From NCBI GenBank assembly GCA_037447655.1, contig JBBHKE010001684.1:188001-242130 (forward strand): 54,130 nucleotides of DNA. Direction: 5' to 3'. Below, in pieces: positions 32,201 through 43,935 of this stretch. The stretch is from Zygnema cylindricum (lineage: Eukaryota > Streptophyta > Zygnematophyceae > Zygnematales > Zygnemataceae). The notes beneath the pieces are model-generated. The model was not told where the DNA came from, searched no databases, and saw only the letters and a program-made list of their open reading frames with translations. Positions within the stretch are counted from its first letter, which is position 1; every line of letters starts with the position of its first letter. A program made the translations under genes and the position numbers.

Positions 32201-35200
32201 TAGAGAAACATCAGTATATGAAATAAGGCTTTTGCAAATGACCAAATGCTTCTCCTTGTTTCTCAGCAGACACCTGGAGCTATATTCCGTATGTTTCTAT
32301 TCTGTAAGTTTCCATGATGATTCACCAGTTGTTAAACGATGCACAGTGAATTGATAATGGCGTTAAGAAAAATATAGTGTTGTCTTCATTTAAAGTTATT
32401 AATTAAAAATTCAGGTTCGAGCCAAGTGGACGATTTTCAACCGCTTCCCAAATTAGCGTTAAGAAATAACGAACTAGTATTATTAACGCTACACAGTGAA
32501 TTGTTAGAGAAAGAAATTATGTTATTGGAGTTTTATATCAAGTCCGAATAATGTGGCTGTTTTGAACCGTTTAAAGATTTAGCGAAAAGAAAAAAAATCA
32601 TAATAATCATTAACGCCTTTTTGTGGTGAGAGGGCAAAAAAAAAAAAAAAGGGAACCGGATTAGTGTTATTAATGCTAATAGCGATCCACAGTGTAGTAC
32701 CAAATTCTGACAATTGTCTGCCAATCCCAAGTCTAAAAAATCTATTATCTTACAAGCAATGCAAATACTTCAAGTCCTGAAAAATAAAAAAAAATCGGAG
32801 TTATTTAGAACATACCAGTCACAAGTCTCCCACTGGTGACTGGACTCCAGTCAAGAGCAAAACCCTCGTCTTGATGTCCAGAAAAGATATATAGAGGAGC
32901 TTGACGATCTGGGGCCGGGCTAGTGGTACTAGTCCCACTACTAGTTTCTGCTAATGTCCGTACATGTGCCCCCATATCCCAGACCTGCGGTAGACAAAAT
33001 AATAAGCTCTCATACTCTGAACATTCTGTGTTTTTTTTCCAACCTCATTTTATAATAAAACAAAATCTGGTAATCTAGCGAAGGTCAATTTAACTTTTGA
33101 GTGTGAAAAATTATCTCGGGTGTGCTGTGAAACCATCAAGAAAGCCAGTAAAATAGTGTATATCACCGTCAAAAATGACTGAATTGTTTAATAAGGTAGT
33201 ATTTCTTCAAAATATTGCTGTGGACCATTGAGCCAGAGCTAAACTGTTACATAAATATGCAAAATTCGTGAATGCTTAATAAAATTTGATTCCTTCAAAC
33301 TATTGTTGCCAAAGCCAACGGTTGTGACAAATATCTGTGACTGACCTGAAACTATTTTACCGAAGCCCAAGGTTGTGAAAAACATCACATGCGACTGACC
33401 TGAACACGAGCTGTGTCTCCCCATGTGGCACACACATGTGGCTGCTGGGGCATGCATCGTACTCGGTTTACTCCACCATGGTGCTTCACCATCCGTACCT
33501 GCAACGAGTCAAAAAAGTCTATCTAAGGTTTTTCTGCCTAAAGTTGTTGAATTTCAGAAAGTTGTCAACAAAGTTCAAGATTTTTCTGCCTAAAGTTAAA
33601 GTTCAGAAAGTGGTCAACAAAGTTCAAGGTTTTCCTGCCTAAAGTTGTTGAAGTTCAGTAGGCTGTTACTCAACATTTAGAGAATATCTCAACAAGTCAA
33701 AAAAGTCTGGAGGTTTTTCTGTCTAAAGTTGTATATGCTCAGGTAAGATTTTACTCAATTTAATATTCATTGGACCTTTTTGCCATTTTAGTTGCCTGTA
33801 CTATTTGCGGTACAAAATCAGTGGTACTACAGTATTTTCTGCTGCCCTGCTTCTTGTTATTGAAGGACAGACCTCTAAAGACGGTCGGCCCAAAGTGTTT
33901 GTCTCAGCTTCATCCTCACTGCTGCTGTCACTGTCGTCATCCTCTTCGCCATTTGGAGAACGGCGTTGTTTGATGCGAGTTAGGTTTGAAAGACGCATTA
34001 CCGCAACTGTATTGTCCTGAGCATTATCTGCCTGCAAACCGCCGGAAACTGGGACAAGTTTTGTTTTAAGTTTTTTATGAGCTGAAGACCAGTATTTTGC
34101 AAAAAAGAAGGTTTTTAAGAGATTTTAAAGAGAAGAATTGAGCTGAACAGATGTGATTGGCCAGCGAGCTCAATGTACGGGCTAAATCAATGCAATTGCA
34201 AAGCTCGTCTTTCATTTTCCAGAATCAAGCAATCGTAGCTTTGTAAATTCATTTGAATGCAGAAAGAATGAGTGCAGCAGGAGCCCACTTGTGTCCCAGC
34301 CACACAAAAAAGGGTATGTGGGAACTCCATCCGTTTTGCTCCCAAAGTATCCCGGAGAATATCAAAACTGCAACAAAGCGACAGGAATTGCAAGAAATTA
34401 CTGGAGCAGAAAACAATGTTGTCATACAGGCATAATTTTAAGAGAAGACGTATTCAATGGCATAAGAAAAAACAAAAAAAAGAGAAATAAACAAAATAAT
34501 TGTCCAGTAGTATACCTAAGGCACGGCCATTGCAGACGAAATGCATGAAGACAGTCATAGGCCGAGGGATCAAATTGCAATTCCTCGTCATCTTCAACTA
34601 CGTCTACTCCCGCACGCCAGACCTGCAACCCAAAAGGACAACCTTTTCTTCACTTGTCTTATTCAAATGAACCACTTAACAGGTAGAGCCTTCATGTCAC
34701 TCGCATGCTAAACTCTTGAGGAAACAAAACATGACAGGGGCTTCACGATAAACTAACAAAAAAAAAAAACGCAAACTGAACAGTTCCAAAATAGGAAAGA
34801 GAACAAGAAAAAGAGCCAGGAGTCACCATAAAGACAACAGGTGGAAAGCTTCACCTAAACACTGTGTGAAAAAAGCTGCAGACAAGTGAGATGGGTGTTT
34901 ATGAAACTAGTACAAAACCTACGACTTTGGCATATAATCTCATTAACTATCTAACAACTCTCATTGAAAAAGAAGAAACATGTTACTGAGCATACAATAT
35001 TAATGTAAGATGTCTAAGAAAAGAAACCCATGTTTACAATTTTCCAGCAAGTTTCAATGACCGGAAACCTAGAACATCTGAGTTATCGGGATATTGTAGA
35101 GAGAAATGGAAACAAAATTCCATGTCTTACGACAAACACATGACCTTCACTTCAACAACAGAAAGTTAAAATAAATTGTAAGCTTCGTAGTTCATAAAGT

Positions 35201-36903
35201 GCCTACCTTTGGACGCTCTGCAATAATATTCCCATTAGAAGGGCCTGCAACCATATCTTCATCAGCTGGCGCCATTTCTCCCGTGGCATTTTTCTGCAGA
35301 AGCGCCACAGTTATACTATTCAATTACAACCCTTCAATATACTGCGAATCGCTATTAGTGAAGAAATTCTTAGCAAGGGGTTAATTTTAGCGTTCACAAT
35401 GATTATTCAGCTGCAAATGACGCAGCCGATTTTGAGCCGCTTAAAGAATTAGCGTTAAAAGGAAAAAAAAAAGTATTATTAACGCTATTTTCCATCAGAG
35501 GGTAAAGGAAGGCACCAAATTAGAGTTTTCAAAGCTAATAGCAATTCATGTAGTTTCAATGACAAGCTCACGTGCATCCATGACAACAAATAGAAAAACA
35601 GACCTCGCTTCTGTGAAAACAGTCTTAAATGATGTGTTGTCAATTCAACAATCAAAACGCAACCAGAAAGGACTTCTGAACAGGCATGGATTTGTTACAT
35701 GTTATGTAATGGTGGTATTCAAGAGAAACAAAATTCAGGCGAGAAGGCTATGATTTCCATTGTCTATAACAACGAATGGTGGATACATTTATTCACAGTC
35801 AGAAAATGGCCTCCTACTCAATGAAGAATACGAGGGGAAATTTGTGCTTTCACTATTTGAAAAAGCTTCAAAGATGCGAAGTAAAACAGACTGCACATAT
35901 CATGCTCATCTTGGAACCATTACGGAATAAATGGAATCTAAATCGCGATAGGTGATAACCAGGAAAATGATTGCACCGATATCTATGAAACATGAACAGA
36001 AAGATTATTCACGGCATAAAGCTACAAGTGTCAGCATGTTCTCTCTTATGAGTGTAGACAGCATTTCATTCCTAAGTACTGAAGTGGAATACTAGTTTAG
36101 GGTAAGGATACGAGGCGGCTTGTAGTCCACTCCTTTACATAATGTTATCAACACTATTTTGTGATTTTTGGTCAAAATAAACCACAAGGAAATTAGTATT
36201 ATCTGTTTTTGGGGCTCCAAAATGTCTATATATTTATTGTCGACAGCTGCTTTTTTTTATAAAGGGAGCAATCGAAAGTGACGGTATTAAAAATCGGGAA
36301 ACTTTGTGATGACAAAAAGTAATTCAAGAGCCCAAAAAATGTTAACACTAATAGGGTGGACAATGTACTGATAAAGGCTTTCAATAGAAAGTTTCACGAG
36401 GGACATGCCGTCAATGAGGAAGAAAGTGCTAATGAAAACCCTAATATTGAAGGCTTCTCTATACACATTTTTCATGAACCAAAAAGGGATGGAATAACGT
36501 TTGCAATGGACGAAGGGCAAACAACAGGAGCATTTGGATTGGCATCGTCGGGCACAGCAAAAAAACAAAGGAAGTTTCGGAGCATGAAAACAAAGGGCTT
36601 TGAGCTCCTAGTGACAAAATGACATTATTTTGCAGAAAACATCTCCCCTCATATCATGATAAAGACGAAAGGATAGATTCAAGAAGAAAAACAGCACTTT
36701 TGCAGAGACTGGCGACTGTAAATAGGAACATAATAAATACAAACAAAATGAGCAACAACTTACTGAAGAGACCAAGTACTGCCAAAAAACACAGGCTAAA
36801 ATGTCCGTAAAGTATGCAAAACTGATCACATACGGTCAATTGAATGTCAGCTAACCTTGTTGTTCTTTTTCTTTGAAGAAGGCAGCTTCTTTGGGTTTCT
36901 CAT
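29253..36903 (-). CDS. GRWD1: GRWD1/RRB1-like WD40 ribosome-assembly chaperone
   Basis: Thirteen exons, listed 5' to 3' on the minus strand: 36856-36903, 35207-35293, 34516-34622, 34289-34367, 33873-34031, 33400-33498, 32816-32984, 31840-31946, 31257-31396, 30762-30834, 29944-30056, 29648-29768, 29253-29372. They join in frame to 473 residues. The start is a short Lys-rich exon ([16 protein letters not shown]). A histone-binding-like N-terminal motif follows ([20 protein letters not shown], about 71-90), then an acidic stretch (about 135-150) and WD40 repeats including [59 protein letters not shown] and [12 protein letters not shown]. The end reads [16 protein letters not shown]...FRPSNLG. 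This order and the ending match GRWD1 and yeast Rrb1, which escort ribosomal protein L3 (uL3) in the nucleolus. Introns carry several MITEs. Identification is firm; the first exon is the least certain. Confidence 0.93.
32342..32694. mobile_element. Degenerate MITE(s) in GRWD1 intron 7
   Basis: Left end CACAGTGAATTGATAATGG, right end CTAATAGCGATCCACAGTG followed by TA. A second left-end copy (CACAGTGAATTGTTAGAG, preceded by TA) lies near 32494, so one element may be nested in or fused to another. The left outer flank is TG, not TA. Confidence 0.6.
35341..35551. mobile_element. Degenerate MITE in GRWD1 intron 1
   Basis: Left end ACTGCGAATCGCTATTAG and right end CTAATAGCAATTCATGTAG match the CACCG superfamily ends with several substitutions. 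About 210 bases, AT-rich, non-coding. Confidence 0.55.
36123..36366. mobile_element. Degenerate MITE in GRWD1 intron 1
   Basis: The right end CTAATAGGGTGGACAATG is recognisable; the left end (GTAGTCCACTCC near 36123) is diverged. Assigned only by position and similarity of the ends. Confidence 0.4.
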
Positions 36904-37146
36904 AATGGCGTACTTTCTTCTCGCGGAAAGCTGCTGCGAGAAAGTGAAGAGGAGTAATATGCCTCCCACAATTTGCTATATCCAATTATCCACAATTGCT
37001 TCATTGCATAGGTTTAATGTGCGAAATAGGACTCGCTTACTATACGCATATAGTGTACGTTTTTTAGTAAAACTTTCACCAATGCCAATACGGAATTGAT
37101 GCTTAAGATTCCACACCGACCAATTGAAGTGGACGATCCCTGAAAC

Positions 37147-37305
37147 TAGTGTTGGGTATCGAGGACCACTTGCCGATATTCGATATGTACCGAATTTTAG
37201 GTACCCGATAATCGATATATCGCTTCGATATATCGATTATCGAAATATCGCGATATTTAGCCGATATATCGCCGATATAATATATCGCGATATATCGAAT
37301 GATTT
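37147..37305 (+). mobile_element. Truncated hAT-type element (CGATATATCG family)
   Basis: Begins TAGTGTTGGGTATCGAGGAC, the same terminus as the complete 365-base element at 39969-40333, and continues into CGATATATCG-rich palindromic sequence. No right terminus is found before the minisatellite at 37361. It lies about 240 bases upstream of the GRWD1 start codon. Confidence 0.7.
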
Positions 37306-37320
37306 TCTAGGTTTTTTTTT

Positions 37321-37644
37321 TTGTAGTCTGCTGCCAGTACTACTGATTCTGCAGCCCGTAGTACTAACAGCTGCTGCTAGTACTAGTGTTGCAGCTGGTA
37401 GTACTAACAGCTGCTGCTAGTACTAGTGTTGCAGCTGGTAGTACTAACAGCTGCTGCTAGTACTAGTGTTGCAGCTGGTAGTACTAACAGCTGCTGCTAG
37501 TACTAGTGTTGCAGCTGGTAGTACTAACAGCTGCTGCTAGTACTAGTGTTGCAGCTGGTAGTACTAACAGCTGCTGCTAGTACTAGTGTTGCAGCTGGTA
37601 GTACTAACAGCTGCTGCTAGTACTAGTGTTGCAGCTGGTAGTAC
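37321..37644 (+). repeat. 40-base minisatellite, seven identical units
   Basis: From 37361 to 37640 seven identical 40-base units follow one another, each containing CTGCTGCTAGTACTAGTGTT. A diverged unit precedes them (37321-37360). Because 40 is not a multiple of 3, reading frames change from unit to unit, so open frames through it are not evidence of a protein. Confidence 0.97.
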
Positions 37645-37698
37645 AACGTCGACAATCTGTGGTCGCACGATATATTTTGTACCTGCGTGTGACGTCGC

Positions 37699-37829
37699 AT
37701 GTCTTACCGTGACATTGTAGACGTACCGCCTTCCAGCCTGTGCAACTTCACGGTCGAAGATGAAGAGCTTTGCCTTCGCGTCTCCTGTCCGGTCAACGTG
37801 AAATGGCATCGGAATTTGAAGACCCCTGC
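37699..37829 (+). other. Conserved peptide-coding block, copy A
   Basis: In one frame it reads MSYRDIVDVPPSSLC, then FTVEDEELCLRV and VKWHRNLKTP. Copy B at 42420 onward encodes MSFHDIVDVPPSSLC, FTIEEDVFCLCV and VKWHRNLESP. The frame soon ends in copy A after the alignment degrades. It could be an exon remnant or part of an old transposon reading frame; no family is recognised. Confidence 0.4.
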
Positions 37830-39074
37830 AAAAAAAAATCCGTACTAGATGAAAACGGACAAATCCAAACAAGTTGTGTACTTATCTTTGTCGTATTAGA
37901 ACGCAAACGGACAAAACATAGCGAACTATGTACTTTTCTTTGTCCTTGGAAATCGTAGGATTTTTGTCGAAATTTATGGCACGCGCGAAAATATGTTCCT
38001 ATTTGTCAATCGAAAAAACCTAATTTTAAATCACATCGCGCATGTGTTTTAAAGATAAGGTTGAAGATGACGTTTTTTGTCGTCGAAGTGGGTCGAAAAG
38101 CACAAGACGACAACTTTTCGTACATCCTAAGTTCAGGGATGACGCAAATTGTACTCTACAAATTCGTGATTCCTTCGTACGGTTGCAACTTAGGCAGTAC
38201 GACGCTAAGTTTTACGACAAAACGACAGGAAAAAACCCTTATGCACATGGGGACACACCCTAAGGGCGGGACACACAGTATAATACTCCCGAGGAGCAGT
38301 AAAAAGATTGCGTTATCGACAGTACAGGGATTGGAGAAATCACAGTCTCCTCGAGAATGTTTTCAATTTTTCATTCATGACCACGTATAAAGTGCAGAAT
38401 TTAGATTCCGAAGGCCCCAAATTATGCACGCATAATGCGCGTTTCAAGAAATCACAGTACCAACAATAAATTACTGTACTAATGTTACTTTACTGGAGTG
38501 GACAGTACCGTACTGTACCTCCATTGTTTACGTTAGCATATCTTTGTCGATACGCCAAAAGTGCCAGCTTCACACGGCCACAAACAGCCACAAATTGACA
38601 GTCATACTCTTTCCGCCTGTTTCAATAGACGTCACCTTTTCGAGTTAGCAGGTCAGACCGTGAGAGTTTAGGTCGGCTGCGGAGTACGTCCGTGTGCCGC
38701 AATTCACGATACAAAACTACGATGACTCTGATTGGGCCATAATGTAGATTTCGCACTTATTGTCGCACCTTTGGTCTACGATTTCAACCATAGGCAGAGG
38801 TCGCAAAAGTCAAAAAAAATCATACCCGAAACCGACCGTTTTTTTTTCAAAATCTGAGTAACCGACGCCCGACCGAGTTTTGTCACGCTCAAAAATTGTT
38901 AACCGTTAACCGACAATCGTTTACGAAAAAAAAATTAACCGAATCTTGATTTTTCGCGACTAACCGTGCCCGCCCGTAACCGAAAAAGTACAAAATTAAT
39001 CAATGTACGACGTAATAAGCCAATAATTACGATTTGTCGCGTTCCTTAAGATTTGCGAGATGAATAGTGTACTA

Positions 39075-39273
39075 CACTGTCGATCGTATTTAGCGTGTAG
39101 AAATTATTAGAGTAAAGAAAAAATTAGCGTCATTAATTCTAATTCAGTGTCAGGAGACGTGGCAAATAATGGTCCACGTCCTTAAATAGCGCCATTTATT
39201 CTATTTAAGGTTCAAGGGTCAAAATTTAGGGGTGCCGAATTAGTGTTCAACACGCTAAATACGATCGACGGTG
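39075..39273. mobile_element. TA-flanked MITE nested in the hAT element
   Basis: Left end CACTGTCGATCGTATTTAG, right end CTAAATACGATCGACGGTG, TA on both sides, 199 bases. Confidence 0.75.
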
Positions 39274-39399
39274 TACTGTGTCAGATTTGCGACGCTTTGT
39301 CGCGTTGCCTAAGATTTGCGAAATGAATATTGTATTACCGTGTCAGATTTGAGACGCTTTGTCGCTTTCCATAAGATTTTCGAAATGAACAGTGTACTA

Positions 39400-39614
39400 C
39401 ACCGTGATCGGTATTGGCGTAATGGACACTATTTAAGGTACCTTTTTTTTTTTGCAAATTCTCAAATAGAATTATCCACACTATTTAAAAAAACCCTATT
39501 TCCTAATTAGAATAAACGATTTCGTTGAAAAAATCCAAATTCTCAATTAGCATAAATAACGGTAATTGTTCCTACACGCTAAAGAAACCTTTACGCGAAT
39601 AACGATTCACGGTG
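39400..39614. mobile_element. Second TA-flanked MITE nested in the hAT element
   Basis: Left end CACCGTGATCGGTATTGGCG, right end CGCGAATAACGATTCACGGTG shortened here to its last bases ACGATTCACGGTG, TA on both sides, 215 bases. Confidence 0.75.
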
Positions 39615-39968
39615 TACCGTGTCAAATTTGCGACGCCTTGTCGCGTTCCCTTTGATTTGCGAAATAAATAGCTTACTACAGTACCTTGTCAGATTTGCGA
39701 CGCTAATCATGATGCCATGTACTTCCACAATACCAAAAGTACAAAGAACAATAATGTTGGAAAAAGAAGTACAAAATTTTCTTTTTTTTTGGTTTTTTGT
39801 TTGACGTAACTGACCGCTTTTTTTTTCCTGGTGAGTCAACCGACCGTAACCGCCCGACCCACAAAATTTGGCAACCGAATCCGTTCCGGATCCGGCGCGG
39901 GCGGTCGGTTAACGGTCGGTCACGGTTTCGGTTTACCGTTTGCGACCTCTGACCATAGGTGTGATTTC

Positions 39969-40333
39969 TAGTGTTGGGTATCGGGTAGTTTCATATCGCG
40001 ATAATTTCGATATTCGATATATCAAATATCGATCGAGCAAAGTCCTCGATATATCGTACCGCGACCACCATAAATTATCGCGATATATATCGCAAAAAAA
40101 GGGCGTCTGTACAGGTACCGTACAGTTAAAGTACGGTAAACCGTACACAAAATAGTACGGACCCCCCCCCCCCCCTCCCCGGGTGGCGGGCGCGGGGGCT
40201 TTTTGAAAAAAAAAATCCGGAAAAAATAAAATATTCAGATATTTAGCTTTTCCGTACATGGTCTCGATATATCGGGTACCGAAAATTCGATATACATCGA
40301 ATATCGGCAATAGGTCCTCGATACCCAAAACTA
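39969..40333. mobile_element. hAT-type MITE, CGATATATCG family, 365 bases
   Basis: Starts TAGTGTTGGGTATCG and ends CGATACCCAAAACTA. Flanks are GTGATTTC (39961-39968) and GTGATATC (40334-40341), an 8-base duplication with one mismatch. Copy B has the empty site GTGATTTCTTTAAAAG. The interior is rich in CGATAT palindromes and includes a C run near 40162. It lies only 9 bases beyond the target duplication of the preceding hAT element. Confidence 0.88.
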
Positions 40334-41360
40334 GTGATATCTTTAAAAGTATTGGACAACAAACATCTGCTGACGATGCTGTAAGCAAATTACATTGAGC
40401 AAGCTTATATTGTTGTAGCCGCATGTTCGAGTGGGTGCTGTTTACTTCTGCGTCCTGCTGGTCTTGTACTGAAAATCACTATCTTAGAAATGTTTCTCTC
40501 CTTTGTACCCAAATGGTTCACCATAAAGCCTTTCTAATTTTAAAATGTGCTGACAGCTTTAAATCCACAAAAAAAGGTAAACAAACTCCCGCAGACAAAG
40601 CTCGTCTTGAATATTCTGCCTTCTATTTATTGCTCGAATTCAAAGGCACCTCATCCATTCACCATGTCATGCACAATACCAGAAGATTGTGGGCATTTTT
40701 GAAGGATTTGTTATGAAAACACAGCAAGTACACGAAAAAGGGCAGTTCATATTTGCAATTTTCACCCTCTATAACTCAGAAAACTGTTGACGGCCACTGA
40801 GACGTCAAGCTGGACTTTGACATCTGATGAGGGCCTTTTATATCCATAAAATACAGCTGGAGTGCACCAAAACATACCTGACCACACCATTTAGAGTGGA
40901 ATATGTGAACACTGCAAAACTAGCCAGTAGCTGCTACCATCCAAACAAACCAGCTCCTGGACATTTCCAACTGTCCAAGGGCCAAACTACTTACAACAGT
41001 TTGTTAAAAACCGCAAACTGTGTCCTAAAAAATAGCTAGACTCGACCTTTTGTTTCTCTGCCTGTTGAAACGAAGAAAAACCTATTGAATTATAGAGACT
41101 GGACTCTGCAACACCAGATCCTTATGTTTATTGAGTTTACCGATGCATGTTTCTGTTGATCTTGATCTTGTGAATGTCTTCTTGGTTGGAAAGGAAAACC
41201 AGATAAGATACGGATTTGACAATCATCGAGAATCCATAGCGCAAATCCAGCTTCAAGCCACATTTTTTACTCTGCTGCCCAGTAGCTGGGCAAACTCGGA
41301 CGTTGGCATAGGTTGCTTTTCCCATGAAATGGTGCCGTTAAGTGCAAAAAACGGTGCAGA

Positions 41361-41657
41361 TTAAAACTTCCCATCCTGCAGCTCCTCGCCTCCAGTAGGC
41401 ACATTTGAGACAGCACCGGCATATGGGAGCAGTTGAATAGAGCGCTCAGCTTGCTCACTGGGTGTTGCTGGGAATACAGTTGAACACGTAAAGAGCTGGT
41501 TGGACAGTTTTTGGCCCATAGTGGAGGTGCTTTGCTGTCCCGATGAAGGCTCTGTTGGATGAAGATCTTCTCCTCCAAAGGAAATCACCACCGGCACAGA
41601 TACATGTGCTTGGCTTTGAGCCTCAGCAAGTTGTGCTCGAAGGGTTGCCACTTGTCG
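41361..41657 (-). pseudogene. Duplicated LBD terminal exon (copy A)
   Basis: Encodes [20 protein letters not shown] and onward to ...GEELQDGKF with the same length and stop as exon 3 of the LBD gene (46630-46926). An intact acceptor (GAATGCAG) precedes it. Amino-acid changes are few: VVISF for AAIGF and GEEL for AEEL; other differences are silent. No copies of LBD exons 1 and 2 accompany it. It lies downstream of the intact gene on the same strand, so exon 2 could in principle splice to it. Either a dead duplicate or an alternative last exon. Confidence 0.8.
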
Positions 41658-41905
41658 CTGCATTCAACCACAAAAAACCATCAAAGCTCAGCAATAGGGA
41701 TTATATGTAGCAAAGTTCAAACACATGTATGTCGGTATATTTTGACAGGTTGGTCGAGAAATGCACAAGTTGACATAAGGGTCGTTGTGGGTCACTCGTT
41801 CGACTCGCGAGATAAGTTGACGAGGGTATACGGCCACGACAGAGTTTACACGGATGACCTCCGCTCCTCGACGTCCTACCCTTCAAAATTAGACGTGGCA
41901 AAAAA

Positions 41906-41915
41906 NNNNNNNNNN
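41906..41915. other. Assembly gap (10 N)
   Basis: Ten N bases between the two segmental copies. The true spacing of the copies is therefore unknown. Confidence 0.99.
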
Positions 41916-42356
41916 GATTGTCGGCAGTGCCCGTAACAGTCGCATATGTTACCAGTGTGCGAATTCATTGATACAGTAACAATGTGGATCTCTGTGGGCT
42001 TTAGGCCCAGGCGGCCTAGAAGCGATTTTTTGTTTCAATAAAAGAAATTCAAATAAATACACCCATCGCTATAACTTTTAAAATATAACTCCAAATAGCG
42101 TGATTCTTTCGCGGACGTCTACCAAATTTAGTACTCTATAATCATAATACCTAAATACCCCTTTATAAACAAGTTCGATCAACTATTACTGTTACACCAT
42201 ACCCTTAGGTGCGTCTCCGTGTACTTGAAACTTAAAGAAAATAACTTTGTTTTTTAGCGAAGATCCGGCGGACCCGGATTTCGGGTGTCTCTAGGTGTAA
42301 CAATGACATAGTTACTTAAGCGTGTGACCATTGTATACGCTGACAATGCCCGTGAC
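41916..42356. other. Unassigned spacer between duplication copies
   Basis: AT-rich sequence with no recognised gene or transposon end. It is not similar to the minisatellite that occupies the corresponding position left of copy A. Confidence 0.5.
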
Positions 42357-43935
42357 GGCTGTTAGCGTCTACGATCTGTGACGACGCACGTTATCTTTCG
42401 TAGCAGCGTGTGACGTCGCATGAGTTTTCATGACATTGTAGACGTACCGCCCTCCAGCCTGTGCCCTTTCACGATTGAAGAAGATGTATTTTGCCTATGC
42501 GTCGCTTCTCCGCTCGACGTGAAATGGCATCGGAATCTTGAGTCCCCTGGCGAAATAAAACATGTACTTGGCGCAAATGGACAAAACTTAACAAATTGTG
42601 TACTTTGCCTCGTCATAGCTGAACGCAAACGGAGAATATAACGAATGGTGTACCTTTCGCCGACGATTCAATTCGTTTGAAATTTTTGTATTTTTTTTTA
42701 CACGTGCTAGTACCTTTTCCTATTTGATTTTCGAACATGCTTTTTTTTAAAACACATCGTCCCTGTTTTTAAAGAAAAGTTTGAAGATGACGTTTTTTGG
42801 CGTGGCCGTGGGTCGAAGAACACAAGACGACAACATGTAGTACATTCTAAATTCGATGATGACGCAAAATGTACTTCTCGTTTTTTCTATTTTTTTGTAT
42901 AATAAAAACTTACGCGGTAAGGCTCCAAGTTTCACTAGAAAACGACAAAAAAAACCCTTACCTAGGCACATGGAGACGCACCGTTATGCACATGGGGACG
43001 TAGCCTAACTCAGCGCCGAATATGGAATGTAGTCATGTACGGTGTGGTATTGTACCATGACGTTGTGGCAGTGTATCGCACTATCATGGGAGGTGTTACA
43101 AGCAAATAGGCACACGAATCAGCTAATTGGGCCAGTAATCGTACGGTCACGTTTACTGGCAGTAATATTTGTAACACCTTTCTATCAGGTCGTGCTAGTG
43201 AAGCAAAAATTGCTTACGTGTTAGATTGTGATTGGTACGACGTATGATGCTATTGAGCCGCCCGGGAATAATGAAAGTTGTGAAAAGGACAAAATTGCAA
43301 CTGCGTATCTGTACAGACGGACGCTGATTAAAATATCTAGTAGCGTCATGCTAATGTACAATCCGAACGTTCTTGTATTTGTTCTCGTACAACAACCACG
43401 AAAACTGTTGCAAAATGAAAGTTTGTATAAATGTACATGAATGTACCATTTGTACGTTCATGTATTATCGCTGTAACAGCGGAGGCGTGCCAGGGTGTCA
43501 TACAACCAGGATTTTGTCGTCGAACAGGGTGGCTTTGATGTCAGAAGGTACACGCCATTTGTCACATGTAAGTTTGTATCTTCACGTTCGTCGTGGATCG
43601 GCTCTGCATTTTAAGAGTGGACGAATACACGCGTCTTGTAAGCGCAAAGTGTCCTCCTGAGGACAGTTGGAGGAGACTAGCCAGACATTGGATACAATGG
43701 GCGTTTGCGTCGAAAATTCGAAATCGGACGGTGGAAGTTTTTGCCAAAAAGTCTGGAGAATCTTAACGAATTTATAGTAAACATCTTTTGTATAAAAAAA
43801 AAGCAGTATGGCTTAGTGCGGAAAAGTACATTCTCCAGTAAATAAACCCACTTTTCGCTTGATGGAAGGTTACCCTAAGACGAGCTAAAATTACCCGAGT
43901 TACTGCTAGTAATTTCAGTACAGTATAGTACAATA

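Larger units (their letters stand above)
38795..39951. mobile_element. Non-autonomous hAT element, 1157 bases
   Basis: Terminal inverted repeats CAGAGGTCGCAAA and TTTGCGACCTCTG are flanked by the perfect 8-base duplication ACCATAGG (38787-38794 and 39952-39959). The paralogous empty site in copy B (around 45560-45575, AACCATACGCGTGATTTC) confirms the borders. The interior has Lys/Arg-poor GC blocks near both ends, tandem 55-base repeats and two nested MITEs, and no transposase. Confidence 0.92.
37650..41740. repeat. Segmental duplication, copy A
   Basis: Colinear with copy B at about 42357-46990. Matching blocks: 37690-38260 with 42410-43000, 38310-38790 with 44575-44850 plus 45360-45560, and 40335-41735 with 45570-46990. 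The blocks are interrupted by copy-specific insertions: two hAT elements in A; a family 1 MITE, a family 2 MITE and an extra 0.9 kb in B. The last block, over 1.3 kb, is the most similar and includes the duplicated LBD exon. Confidence 0.9.

Noticed and set aside
37124-37872. Open frames rich in Ala/Ser/Thr through the minisatellite
   Set aside because: The 40-base unit shifts frame each time and there is no start, splice or domain context.
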